A stretch of 17,233 bases of DNA from TTA-H9 sp002071415 (GTDB taxonomy: Bacteria; Bacteroidota; Bacteroidia; Bacteroidales; TTA-H9). The DNA is taken from NCBI GenBank assembly GCA_035411425.1, contig DAONSX010000050.1, forward strand, positions 1-17,233, read 5' to 3'. Below the pieces are notes generated by a model that searched no databases, had not been told where the DNA came from, and worked only from the letters and a program-made list of their open reading frames with translations. Positions 6,037 to 14,993 of the stretch are shown one piece after another (position 1 is the stretch's first letter; the number at the start of each line of letters is the position of its first letter). Position numbers and translations under genes: made by a program.

Positions 6037-7161
6037 ATGGATAACGATATCTTGAACCTCGACCCTTATGAAAATTCCGATCTTCAGGAGCCGGAAATGA
6101 TTCGGATTGGATTTACTCAAGGCGATATCAATGGAATTGGCTATGAAATAATTATGAAAGCTCTTTCCGAGATTGGAACGCCCTATAGTTTTATTCCTAT
6201 TCTGTATGGCTCATCCAAAATAGCTTCCTATCACCGAAAAACCCTCAGCATACCCGATCTGCCATTCAATCATGTACGTAAGGCTTCTCAAGCCCTTCCT
6301 CACAAAGTAAATATCGTCAATATTACTGATAAGGAAATCAGGGTAAATTTAGGACAATCAACACCTGAAGCAGGTGAAATGGCCTATCTCTCACTCCATC
6401 AGGCCTGCCGTGACTTGGAAGATGGGCTATTGAATGTTTTGGTTACTGCTCCGATTAATAAGTACAATATTCAATCTCCAGAGTTTCATTTCCCGGGACA
6501 TACGGAGTTTCTGGCCAACCGCTTTCGTGCTGCCAATCCCATCATGACCATGGTATACAATAATCTAAGGATAGGGTTCGTTACCAATCACGTTCCTGTG
6601 CGTCAAATTGCCGATAATATCACTACCGACCTGGTTTACAATAAAATAAAGGCATTGAATTTATCCTTATTTCAGGATTTTGGCATAAGCCATCCTAAAA
6701 TTGCTGTATTAAGCCTTAATCCCCATGCTGGTGATCGCGGATTACTCGGCAGCGAAGAAAATGAAATCATTAGCCCCGCCATTCACCAAGCATTCGAAGA
6801 AGGTATTCTTGCTCTTGGACCTTTTCCTGCGGATGGATTTTTTGGGATGGACCACTATAGAAAATTCGAGGGAATATTGGCCATGTATCATGATCAAGCA
6901 TTACCCGTATTCAAAATTCTAGCCCAAGACTATGGAGTAAATTTTACGGCTGGACTTCCTTTCGTAAGAACATCACCCGCCCATGGCACAGCTTACGACA
7001 TTGCAGGGAAAGACAAAGCCTCGCATCATTCCATGAGAGAAGCGATTTATCTGGCTATTGATGTTTTCAAGAACCGCCTCGAATATGCCCGGATAACTGC
7101 CAATCCACTTCGTTCACCTATTCAGCAAAATTCCGAAGAAACCGAAGAGGAAGAAATATAA
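6037..7161 (+). CDS. pdxA: 4-hydroxythreonine-4-phosphate dehydrogenase PdxA
   Basis: Oxidises 4-phosphohydroxy-L-threonine in the DXP-dependent route to pyridoxal 5'-phosphate; PdxJ uses the product. Metal-binding histidines are visible in FPGHTEFLA (His155), NPHAGDRG (His230) and YHDQALP (His285). The TAPINK motif (137-142) and the phosphate-binding region TSPAHGTAYDIAG are also present. I prefer ATG 6037, one base after the pepA stop, giving 374 residues. An in-frame ATG at 6007 would overlap pepA by 29 bp, and a third at 6097 (MIRIGFTQGD) would remove a poorly conserved N-terminal extension, so the exact start is uncertain. The C-terminus is strongly acidic (EETEEEEI). The enzyme is one gene upstream of the PLP-dependent alanine racemase, so cofactor synthesis and a cofactor user are transcribed together. 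Confidence 0.93.
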   Translation: MDNDILNLDPYENSDLQEPEMIRIGFTQGDINGIGYEIIMKALSEIGTPYSFIPILYGSSKIASYHRKTLSIPDLPFNHVRKASQALPHKVNIVNITDKEIRVNLGQSTPEAGEMAYLSLHQACRDLEDGLLNVLVTAPINKYNIQSPEFHFPGHTEFLANRFRAANPIMTMVYNNLRIGFVTNHVPVRQIADNITTDLVYNKIKALNLSLFQDFGISHPKIAVLSLNPHAGDRGLLGSEENEIISPAIHQAFEEGILALGPFPADGFFGMDHYRKFEGILAMYHDQALPVFKILAQDYGVNFTAGLPFVRTSPAHGTAYDIAGKDKASHHSMREAIYLAIDVFKNRLEYARITANPLRSPIQQNSEETEEEEI

Positions 7162-7175
7162 CTCACAGGTCAGCA

Positions 7176-9653
7176 ATGGATCATACCATTTCATCACTTG
7201 CAACCATAGTTACTCCTATCTGGGTTTCCTTGACAAAGCCTGATGATATGATACGATTTCTGCTGACAGATAGCCGACGATTGGTAGAGGCAAAATCTAC
7301 ACTTTTTTTTGCTATTACTACATCACGAAACGATGGCCACCACTATGTAGAAGATCTTTTCAAAAAGGGAGTAAGAAATTTCGTCGTCACCAATACTCAA
7401 CTCTTCCCAAATTTATTAGGACATGCCAATTTTATACAGGTAGAGAATACCATAAATGCATTACAAAAGATTGCTGCTGCTCACCGGGCCGAATTTCAGA
7501 TCCCTATACTTGGAATCACAGGAAGTAACGGAAAAACAATAGTGAAAGAATGGCTCACCCAGATGATTTTGACTAAACTTTGCGTTTGCGCTAGTCCCGA
7601 TAGCTACAACTCTCAAATTGGTGTACCTCTTTCGGTTTGGCAATTAAACGATTACCATCAACTGGGATTATTCGAGGCAGGGATTTCTCAACCCCATGAG
7701 ATGGAATCACTTCAAAAAATTATTAAACCCAACTATGGAATTTTTACCAATATTGGACAAGCTCATTCCGAAAACTTCGGCACCCTCGAAGAAAAAACCA
7801 TAGAAAAAACAAAACTCTTCCGGGAAACGGAAGTGCTGATCTATTGCAGAGATCATGAACTGATTCATAAGGTAGTGAAGGAGAATCTGAAATCAAAGAC
7901 AAAGCTCATTACCTGGGGAGAAAATCCGGAATCGACAATTCGAATCATCCAAAAAACAAGAAACGGCAAAACTACTTCCCTTACATTGGTCAATAATCAA
8001 CAGAAAATACAGTTGGAATTACCGGTAAGCGATATGGCTTCAATAGAGAATGCCATGCACTGTTATACCTTCTTAGATTGTTTAGGATGGGACGATAAAA
8101 CAAAGGCCGAGGCCATACTTCAGCTTCATCCTATTCCCATGCGACTGGAGATGATGGAAGGAATAAACCAGTGCACCTTGATTAACGACACTTACAACAG
8201 CGATATCAATTCTCTTGAAGTTGCCCTCGATTATTTGAACCGGCAAGCAGGCGTCCGTCCTACGGCAGTTATTCTTTCGGACATATTACAGAGCGGACAA
8301 AATCCTGCTGAGCTTTACGACCATGTTGCTTATCTACTGAATTTGAGAAATGTGGGACGGGTAATAGGTATAGGTTCTGAGATTTCGAAATTTGGGGGTT
8401 TATTCCCAATGCAAAAAAATTTTTACGTTTCCACTCAACAGTTTATTGATGAATTTCCCTTCTCGAGCCTACAAAACGATGTCATTTTGTTGAAGGGTGC
8501 ACGATCGTTCGAGTTTGAGAACATCACCCGAATATTACGTCGGCGTTCTCATCAAACTGTGCTCGAAATCAATCTGGAGAACCTTATTCACAATTTCAAT
8601 TTTTACAAACAGAAAACCAAGCCGGGTACATTAACCTTGGCAATGGTCAAAGCCTTTGGATATGGCAGTGGGATGCACGAGATAGCCAGTATTCTCCAGC
8701 AAAATAGTGTTGACTGTTTTGGTGTGGCCTATCCCGACGAAGGTGCTCAACTTAGAAGAGCTGGCATTCAAACCCCGATAATGGTTATGAATCCCGAGAA
8801 CGATAATCTCGATATTATCACCCAATTTCATTTAGAACCAGAAATTTATAGTCAGACCTCATTGACCCAACTGGCACATTACCTGTCTTCTCGACGACCC
8901 GATTATCTGCCATTCCCAATTCATTTGAAATTCGATACAGGCATGCACAGATTGGGATTTTTACCTGAACAACTCGACGAAGCCCTCATGTTTCTTAAAC
9001 AGCACCCTAACATAAAAGTAAAATCGGTATTTTCGCACCTTGCCGCCAGCGAAGACCCACTTATGGATGACTTCACGCGAAAACAAGCCGAAATTTTCGA
9101 AGAAATGGCTCAAAAAACAATAAGGACTTTGGAGTATCCTGTAATCAGGCATTTGGTCAATTCGGCCGGAATTATTCGATTTCCGGAATATCATTTCGAG
9201 ATGGTACGCATAGGGCTCGGATTGTATGGAATAGGCCATGATGAAAAAACTCAGCGCTCACTCCAGTTAGTAAGCAAATTCTCTTCAGTTATCTCTCAAA
9301 TTAAAACCATTCGAAAAGGCGAAGGAATAGGGTACAATCTGAAATGGAGAGCACCAGCCGACACCCGCATCGGGATTGTCCCTGTGGGTTATGCCGATGG
9401 CTTACGAAGAGAATTATCATCCAAAGGATTCTGCTTCCACGTTCGTGGTCATTTGGCTCCTATTATTGGTGCCATCTCTATGGATATGTGTGCCATCGAC
9501 TTAACCGGCATAGCCGCAACAGAAGGCGACCCGGTTATCATTTTCGACAACGCAGATACGATTCACCAACTTTCCCGTTTACTAAATACTATTCCCTACG
9601 AAATATTGACTTCTATCTCTCAACGAGTTAGAAGAGTATATTTAATGGGATAA
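7176..9653 (+). CDS. murF-alr: Bifunctional MurF ligase / alanine racemase
   Basis: A fusion of two peptidoglycan enzymes, typical of Bacteroidota. Residues ~1-452 are MurF-like (UDP-MurNAc-tripeptide:D-Ala-D-Ala ligase). The uracil-site DSR motif is at 32-34, the ATP loop GITGSNGKT at 113-121 (Lys120), the Mur ligase centre FTNIGQAH at 190-197, and NDTYNSDINSLEVAL at 337-351. Residues ~462-825 are a full alanine racemase. The PLP lysine is Lys492 in MVKAFGYG, the partner tyrosine is Tyr720 in GIGYNLKW, and IPVGYADGL-like VPVGYADGL and ISMDMCAIDLT follow. The racemase makes D-Ala; a separate Ddl (not in the window) joins two of them; the MurF half adds the dipeptide to the precursor, all in the cytoplasm. 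It starts 14 bp after pdxA and ends 12 bp before the glycosyltransferase gene. All key residues that I can place are intact, so both halves are probably active. Confidence 0.95.
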   Translation: MDHTISSLATIVTPIWVSLTKPDDMIRFLLTDSRRLVEAKSTLFFAITTSRNDGHHYVEDLFKKGVRNFVVTNTQLFPNLLGHANFIQVENTINALQKIAAAHRAEFQIPILGITGSNGKTIVKEWLTQMILTKLCVCASPDSYNSQIGVPLSVWQLNDYHQLGLFEAGISQPHEMESLQKIIKPNYGIFTNIGQAHSENFGTLEEKTIEKTKLFRETEVLIYCRDHELIHKVVKENLKSKTKLITWGENPESTIRIIQKTRNGKTTSLTLVNNQQKIQLELPVSDMASIENAMHCYTFLDCLGWDDKTKAEAILQLHPIPMRLEMMEGINQCTLINDTYNSDINSLEVALDYLNRQAGVRPTAVILSDILQSGQNPAELYDHVAYLLNLRNVGRVIGIGSEISKFGGLFPMQKNFYVSTQQFIDEFPFSSLQNDVILLKGARSFEFENITRILRRRSHQTVLEINLENLIHNFNFYKQKTKPGTLTLAMVKAFGYGSGMHEIASILQQNSVDCFGVAYPDEGAQLRRAGIQTPIMVMNPENDNLDIITQFHLEPEIYSQTSLTQLAHYLSSRRPDYLPFPIHLKFDTGMHRLGFLPEQLDEALMFLKQHPNIKVKSVFSHLAASEDPLMDDFTRKQAEIFEEMAQKTIRTLEYPVIRHLVNSAGIIRFPEYHFEMVRIGLGLYGIGHDEKTQRSLQLVSKFSSVISQIKTIRKGEGIGYNLKWRAPADTRIGIVPVGYADGLRRELSSKGFCFHVRGHLAPIIGAISMDMCAIDLTGIAATEGDPVIIFDNADTIHQLSRLLNTIPYEILTSISQRVRRVYLMG

Positions 9654-9665
9654 AATTAATTTGAT

Positions 9666-11966
9666 ATGGACCAAATTACACTGAGCATTATCATCCCTGC
9701 TTATAATGAAGAAAAAACCATAGTAAAAGTTATTCATCAAGTTTGGGAAACACCTCTACAAGAAAATGTTAGCCGCGAAATCATCATAGTGGATGATGGA
9801 AGTAAAGATGCAACGGTAAAAGTTGTAAAAGAATTCTTGGATCAAAATAGTGAGAAGAATATCCGACTGATTGAATGTGGTAAAAATCGTGGGAAAGGCG
9901 CTGCCATTCGTGAAGGCATAAAACAGGCCTGTGGCAAATGGATCATTATTCAGGATGCAGACATGGAATACAATCCTCGCGATTATAATATCTTGCTTCA
10001 ACCTGCGCTTGAAGGATATGCAGATGTAGTTTACGGGTCGAGATTTGTGGGAGGCAACCCACACCGCATTTTATTTTTCTGGCATTCTATCGGAAATAAA
10101 TTCCTTACCTTCATTTCGAATGCTTTTACCAACCTAAATCTCACCGACATGGAAACCGGCTATAAACTTTTCAGAGCTGATATCATTAAAAGCATTAACT
10201 TAGAAGAAAATCGTTTTGGGTTTGAAACGGAGGTTACCGCAAAAATTGCTCGAATACCTGGCATTCGAATTTATGAGGTAGGGATTGCCTATTATGGCCG
10301 AACCTATGCCGAGGGGAAAAAAATAAAGGCAAAGGATGGATTCCGGGCCTTATACACTATTCTAAAATATAACCTCCAAAGCAAAAATCCTCGACGCCCC
10401 ATTGCCTTGGTTATTACCTTGCTTTTGTTATTCATCGTTGGTTTGAAGATCAACGATTATTATAAAGACAAACCCTTCAATTTTACGAGGAATGACGCAG
10501 GTGAATATTATCAATATTTACCCGCTCTTTTCATTCATCATGATCTTGGATTTGGATTCCTCGAAAAAACCACACCCGACAAGTACGAACATTATTATAA
10601 ATTTTCGGCCTATCGCTTTGAAAATGGGAGATCCACAGGCAAAATGAGCTTGGGCATGGCTATGATTCTTACGCCAGGTTTTCTCATCGCCCATGGCATA
10701 GCCATACTTACGGGCTTGCCTGCCGATGGATTTTCACCTCCCTATCAATGGGCAATTCTCCTGACTAATTTACTTTTCTTGGGACTGGGAATTTATTTTA
10801 CACTCAAAACCCTGTTTCGTTACTTCGACAGTATTACCTCGGTGATAACCATCGTTATGTTAGTGCTTGCCACTAACGTATTGGCGTATGTTTATCTGCA
10901 TCCTGGCTTTTCGCACATCTTTACTTTCGGACTGATGGGGATGCTCTTGTACGTAACCGATACCTTCTATCGCAAACCATCAATTGGATTGGCGATGAAG
11001 GCAGGCTTGCTCATGGGTTTTATCAGTTTGATACGACCCAGTAACACCATTGTTGGACTGCTTTTCCTACTTTGGGGGACATTTTCGGTGAGCGACCTGA
11101 AAAAAAGATTCCAGTTCTTCATAAAAAATTATCATCTAACATTGATAATCGCTGCTGGAATTGTTATAGTATGGCTGCCTCAAATGATTTACTGGAAATG
11201 GGTAAGTGGCAGGTTTTTCTTATATACTTATGGATTGAAGGGTGAAAGATTCTTTTTTGGTAATCCTCAAATCGTCAACGTTTTACTAAGCTATCGCAAC
11301 GGATGGCTGGTTTATTCACCCCTGTTTTTCCTTGCTTTGCTTGGTTTTATTTTTATGATAAAGAACAAAAACCGACAGGTTTTAGCCATAGGTTTTTATT
11401 TTATTGGACTTATATACATTATTTCATCGTGGTGGTGCTGGTGGTATGGAGGTTCATTTGGAGCTCGTAGCTTGATCGATGCATACCCCGCTCTGGCTTT
11501 CCCATTAGCCGCCTTCTTCGAAAAAGCAGGGAAAACCCCCTGGTGGCTTCAAATATTGCTCATTATTGTTTGCGGTTATCTCATCCATCTGAATTACTAC
11601 CAGTCTTATCAATATTCAAAAGGAATTATTCATTGGGATGGAATGTCGAAAGAAGCATATTGGAGATCCATAAAAGAAAAGCATCCTCCAAAAGATTACT
11701 ACGATTTATTTGTAATTCCCCATACCCCTTATGCCAAGAAAGGAATTTATTTCGAACACGATACGCTGAATATTCAAAGACCCCCATCTTTACAGGAAAA
11801 AGAATTCATCGAAAAAATAAAAACCAATATCCGGATTAATAAAGAATGGATGCAAGTTATAGAAGAAAAAGCCAAACGAAAAGGAATATCTGTTGATTCT
11901 ATGCTCACTTTAGATGCTCGACACATTTACAAAATCAGGTATCACGAAAAAGTTCCTAAAAATTAA
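9666..11966 (+). CDS. GT2 glycosyltransferase fused to GT-C-like membrane domain
   Basis: Two parts. Residues ~5-235 are a family 2 glycosyltransferase of the dolichyl/polyprenyl-phosphate sugar synthase kind: SIIIPAYNEE (7-16), VDDGS (42-46), DAD (97-99), DMETGYK (161-167) and YYGRTYAEGKK (209-219). This part should transfer a hexose from a nucleotide sugar to a polyprenyl phosphate on the cytoplasmic face. Residues ~245-650 contain about ten or eleven hydrophobic segments, with a conserved first-loop pattern D277-x3-YYxYLP and further motifs shared with the protein at 14994-16847. This architecture suggests a GT-C-type transferase that uses the lipid-linked sugar outside the membrane. Residues 700-766 are a charged tail containing KEWMQVIEEKAKRKGISVDS. 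It begins 12 bp after murF-alr and ends 19 bp before the MBOAT gene. The GT2 half is secure; the function of the membrane half is inferred. Confidence 0.8.
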   Translation: MDQITLSIIIPAYNEEKTIVKVIHQVWETPLQENVSREIIIVDDGSKDATVKVVKEFLDQNSEKNIRLIECGKNRGKGAAIREGIKQACGKWIIIQDADMEYNPRDYNILLQPALEGYADVVYGSRFVGGNPHRILFFWHSIGNKFLTFISNAFTNLNLTDMETGYKLFRADIIKSINLEENRFGFETEVTAKIARIPGIRIYEVGIAYYGRTYAEGKKIKAKDGFRALYTILKYNLQSKNPRRPIALVITLLLLFIVGLKINDYYKDKPFNFTRNDAGEYYQYLPALFIHHDLGFGFLEKTTPDKYEHYYKFSAYRFENGRSTGKMSLGMAMILTPGFLIAHGIAILTGLPADGFSPPYQWAILLTNLLFLGLGIYFTLKTLFRYFDSITSVITIVMLVLATNVLAYVYLHPGFSHIFTFGLMGMLLYVTDTFYRKPSIGLAMKAGLLMGFISLIRPSNTIVGLLFLLWGTFSVSDLKKRFQFFIKNYHLTLIIAAGIVIVWLPQMIYWKWVSGRFFLYTYGLKGERFFFGNPQIVNVLLSYRNGWLVYSPLFFLALLGFIFMIKNKNRQVLAIGFYFIGLIYIISSWWCWWYGGSFGARSLIDAYPALAFPLAAFFEKAGKTPWWLQILLIIVCGYLIHLNYYQSYQYSKGIIHWDGMSKEAYWRSIKEKHPPKDYYDLFVIPHTPYAKKGIYFEHDTLNIQRPPSLQEKEFIEKIKTNIRINKEWMQVIEEKAKRKGISVDSMLTLDARHIYKIRYHEKVPKN

Positions 11967-11985
11967 AAAAAATTAGGAATTCAAC

Positions 11986-13395
11986 ATGACATTTAATTCC
12001 CTTCCTTTTCTTATTTTTCTGCCCATTATCGTCATCACATATTATCTTCTATCACCAAAGTGGCGATGGATAATGCTACTTGCGGCCAGCTACCTGTTTT
12101 ATATGTGGTGGAATCCAGCTTATATCATTTTAATTCTTGTTTCAACACTGATTAGTTTTTATTCGAGCCAAGCCATTGAAAGACAAACCTCAAAGAAAGG
12201 GAAAAAAAAATATCTTTATCTATGCTTGATTATCAATTTAGGAATTTTATTTACTTTTAAATATTACGGATTATTTTCTCAAGCCTTCACGAGTATTGCC
12301 GATATTTTTGGGGTGAAAGCCCAACTGCCTTTTCTGAATTTATTGCTTCCGGTAGGAATTTCATTTTACACCTTCCAAACCTTAAGCTATACATTGGATG
12401 TATATTTTGGGAAGCAAAAGGCAGAAACTCATCTGGGGTATTTCGCTCTTTTTGTGACTTTTTTCCCTCAACTGGTGGCCGGACCAATTGAACGCTACGA
12501 CAGGCTTTCACCTCAATTAAAAAGCCCACATCATCCTTCTTACGAAAACTTTTCTAACGGCTTAAGACTTATCCTTTTTGGATTGTTCATTAAAATGGTC
12601 ATTGCCGATAATCTGGCTCCTTATGTAGAAGAAATTTACAGTCAACCCTCGGCTTACAATACATATCACCTTTTGGCAGGACTTGGATTTTATTCATTTC
12701 AGATTTATTCTGATTTTTATGGATATTCGACCATAGCCCTTGGCTCTGCTTTACTTCTGGGAGTCAATTTAATGGATAATTTCAAGACCCCCTATTTATC
12801 GGCAAATATTCGGGAATTCTGGAGACGCTGGCATATCAGCCTAAGCACATGGTTCCGAGATTATGTATATATTCCTCTTGGAGGCAATCGTGTAAAATGG
12901 AGCAGATGGGCACTTAATATCTTTATCGTTTACACACTAAGCGGATTATGGCACGGAGCTAACTGGACATTCTTGATCTGGGGGACTATCTTCGGATTGA
13001 TGTTCATCATCGAAAGATTTTGCTACGAACGCTTTGGAATTACTAGTACGCAAAAATGGGGCATCAGAAGAATTTTTGGTGTAATCATAACTTTTACCAT
13101 AGTTACGCTTGCCTGGATTTTTTTCCGCAGCAGCTCTTTATCGAATGCCCTGACCATGTTCGAGGCATTATGGAACAACACCGCATTAGCCGATTCTTGG
13201 CGACCCGATCCTTTTATTATGTTCTGGCTTAGCCTGTTTATTCTTCTCGATATACTCCTCTTCAATAACCGTTTTGACAAATGGTGTTCAAAAAAACCAT
13301 TATGGTTGCGATGGACTATCTATACCTTGCTCATTTTCGGCATTACAGCCTTTAGTGGAATCGATAATCAACCCTTTATATATTTCCAGTTCTGA
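11986..13395 (+). CDS. MBOAT family O-acyltransferase (AlgI/DltB-like)
   Basis: A 469-residue integral membrane O-acyltransferase with about ten or eleven hydrophobic segments. Members of the AlgI/PatA/DltB branch move acyl groups, often acetyl, across the cytoplasmic membrane to surface glycans. Family marks are LPVGISFYTFQTLSYTLDVY (121-140), FFPQLVAGPIER (159-170), FWRRWHISLSTWFRDYVYIP (278-297), and the presumed catalytic histidine in SGLWHGANWTFLIWG (319-333, His323). The sequence before the start has AGGA about 10 bases upstream of the ATG, a possible Shine-Dalgarno. The stop codon overlaps the next start (TGATG at 13393-13397), which couples it to the SGNH-like gene, the usual MBOAT partner. 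The acceptor is unknown. It lies in a glycosyltransferase cluster, so a lipid-linked or surface glycan is the best guess. Alginate itself is unlikely because no alginate genes are visible. Confidence 0.9.
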   Translation: MTFNSLPFLIFLPIIVITYYLLSPKWRWIMLLAASYLFYMWWNPAYIILILVSTLISFYSSQAIERQTSKKGKKKYLYLCLIINLGILFTFKYYGLFSQAFTSIADIFGVKAQLPFLNLLLPVGISFYTFQTLSYTLDVYFGKQKAETHLGYFALFVTFFPQLVAGPIERYDRLSPQLKSPHHPSYENFSNGLRLILFGLFIKMVIADNLAPYVEEIYSQPSAYNTYHLLAGLGFYSFQIYSDFYGYSTIALGSALLLGVNLMDNFKTPYLSANIREFWRRWHISLSTWFRDYVYIPLGGNRVKWSRWALNIFIVYTLSGLWHGANWTFLIWGTIFGLMFIIERFCYERFGITSTQKWGIRRIFGVIITFTIVTLAWIFFRSSSLSNALTMFEALWNNTALADSWRPDPFIMFWLSLFILLDILLFNNRFDKWCSKKPLWLRWTIYTLLIFGITAFSGIDNQPFIYFQF

Positions 13396-14924
13396 TGAAT
13401 TCGCTTGCCACGAAAATATTGCCCCGCCTGTTCGTTTTAGCCATTATTGCCTTTCTATTGAACTGGATCTATTCTGTTGCGTTCTATCCCAGCGACCTGA
13501 AAAAAATCGACCTCATCGATTCTTTACAGAAAGTTATACCTCGATCAGATGTCATTTATTTCGGAGAATCCTCCAATTTTAGTTTTGTTTTTGAAGACGA
13601 CGACCAACGCCGCATAAGTGATTTTATATCCGATTATTATCCCGGCCTGCAATTTGGCACAGTCAACAAAGGAGCCTTGCACGCCGGTATTTACTTGAAG
13701 CTGCTGAAACAAATTCCCACGGAGGCTCCCGTAAACACAATCATTCTGAGCATGAACCTCCGTTCGTTTTCGGCCGATTGGATCTATTCGAAACTCGAAA
13801 GCCTGTTGCAGCGCGATATGGTATTGATCAGCGATGGGCCTCCCCTTTGGAATCGCTTCCGACTGGGACTCAAAGCCTACGATAATAAAACCCAGAAACA
13901 ACGTAGCATGCAGGTTAAAAATGCCTTAAAAAAAGACCTACTCTTCCTCGAGCCTCCATGCGATTTTCCCAATGCAGTCGCATGGATCGAAAACATCAAT
14001 AATTCGCCAACTTCTCCATGGATCGAGGATAGTTTAGCAAAATCACTGGCAATTTCATTCATCATTAATTATGGTTTTCGAATCGATACAGTCAATAATC
14101 CAAGAATACGCGATTTCGATAAAATCATAGAATATGCCCGCCAAAGAGGCTGGAAAGTAGTGTTGAATATTTTACCCGAAAACACCCAGCAGGCTTCTTT
14201 ATTGATAGGGCCGTGCCTTAGAAAACTTATGATCAGCAATGCAAAACTGCTCACCAAAAGATATGAAAGCCAAGGCGCAATCGTAGTCAATAATCTCGAG
14301 TTGGTAGATTCTTCACACTACATCGACAAAAAATGGCCTACCGAGCATTACGATGAATATGGTCGAAAAATGGTAGCCCGTCAGATAGCTCTGGCCATGA
14401 GAAATATTTATCCTGCCCATTTTTCCGATGTATTCATGAAATCGGATTTCACTTGCGATTTCGAAGCCCCATCACCTTTTTTTGTTACACTTGGAAGAGA
14501 TTCGACTTGCTCTCACTCAGGAAAATTTGCCGAAAAACTCGATACCAATAACGCATTTGGAGCCAGATTCGTTAGACATTATTTCGAAGTGAAGACTCTT
14601 AACCCTCGAAAAATTACCGCCAGCGGATGGTTTACGGGCATCTATCGGCCTCGTGAAGTAAAACTCATCATCAGCATCGAAAATGATAAAAAACAGCCCA
14701 AACTCTGGACTGCAACCGTTTCGAAAGATATCATCGAATATGGGAAATGGGATTCGCTGCAAGTGAATGCTAATATCCCCGAAAACTTTGGCGATAATGA
14801 CGTAATAAGAATATATTTCTGGTACACGGGAAAAAATAAAGTCTGGATAGATGACGTGAACATTCTGTTGCAAACTGAGAATCTGAATGCTGCATCCGAT
14901 ACAATTTTATTGATTAAAAATTAA
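13395..14924 (+). CDS. SGNH-like acyltransferase partner with C-terminal beta domain
   Basis: A 509-residue protein with an N-terminal membrane anchor (about residues 10-30), the rest probably periplasmic. Residues ~50-340 look like a divergent SGNH/GDSL fold of the AlgX/DltD type. The nucleophile block is VIYFGESSNF (53-62, Ser59 or Ser60, with Glu replacing the usual Asp of GDS), a possible Asn block is SMNLRSF (119-125), and the C-terminal histidine block is PTEHYDEYGRKMVA (315-328, His318). Such proteins take the acyl group exported by the MBOAT protein and place it on a glycan. Residues ~352-493 form a separate domain, probably a beta-sandwich, that matches the C-terminus of the protein at 14994-16847 (see findings). 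The start overlaps the MBOAT stop by one base. Recognition is by pattern and operon partner; the assignment is moderately firm. Confidence 0.72.
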   Translation: MNSLATKILPRLFVLAIIAFLLNWIYSVAFYPSDLKKIDLIDSLQKVIPRSDVIYFGESSNFSFVFEDDDQRRISDFISDYYPGLQFGTVNKGALHAGIYLKLLKQIPTEAPVNTIILSMNLRSFSADWIYSKLESLLQRDMVLISDGPPLWNRFRLGLKAYDNKTQKQRSMQVKNALKKDLLFLEPPCDFPNAVAWIENINNSPTSPWIEDSLAKSLAISFIINYGFRIDTVNNPRIRDFDKIIEYARQRGWKVVLNILPENTQQASLLIGPCLRKLMISNAKLLTKRYESQGAIVVNNLELVDSSHYIDKKWPTEHYDEYGRKMVARQIALAMRNIYPAHFSDVFMKSDFTCDFEAPSPFFVTLGRDSTCSHSGKFAEKLDTNNAFGARFVRHYFEVKTLNPRKITASGWFTGIYRPREVKLIISIENDKKQPKLWTATVSKDIIEYGKWDSLQVNANIPENFGDNDVIRIYFWYTGKNKVWIDDVNILLQTENLNAASDTILLIKN

Positions 14925-14943
14925 CTACTCTAAATATATTTCC

Positions 14944-14951
14944 TATCTTTC
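14944..14951 (+). promoter_or_regulatory. Possible weak -7 element
   Basis: TATCTTTC differs from TAnnTTTG at one position and lies 50 bp before the next start codon, in the only gap above 20 bp between 4575 and 16847. No -33 element fits. The last gene may therefore be co-transcribed with the operon or have a weak promoter of its own. Confidence 0.25.
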
Positions 14952-14993
14952 GAAAATAAATCCTTATCATTATTTGAGTTAAAACTTCATCCT

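Noticed and set aside
13274..13582. Plus-strand open frame spanning the MBOAT-SGNH junction
   Set aside because: It is in a different frame from two well-supported genes that overlap by one base, and its cysteine- and serine-rich translation looks like a shadow.
11986..14924. Complete Dlt D-alanylation operon
   Set aside because: Only MBOAT and SGNH-like partners are present; no DltA ligase or DltC carrier protein gene is visible, and both proteins are equally compatible with O-acetylation.
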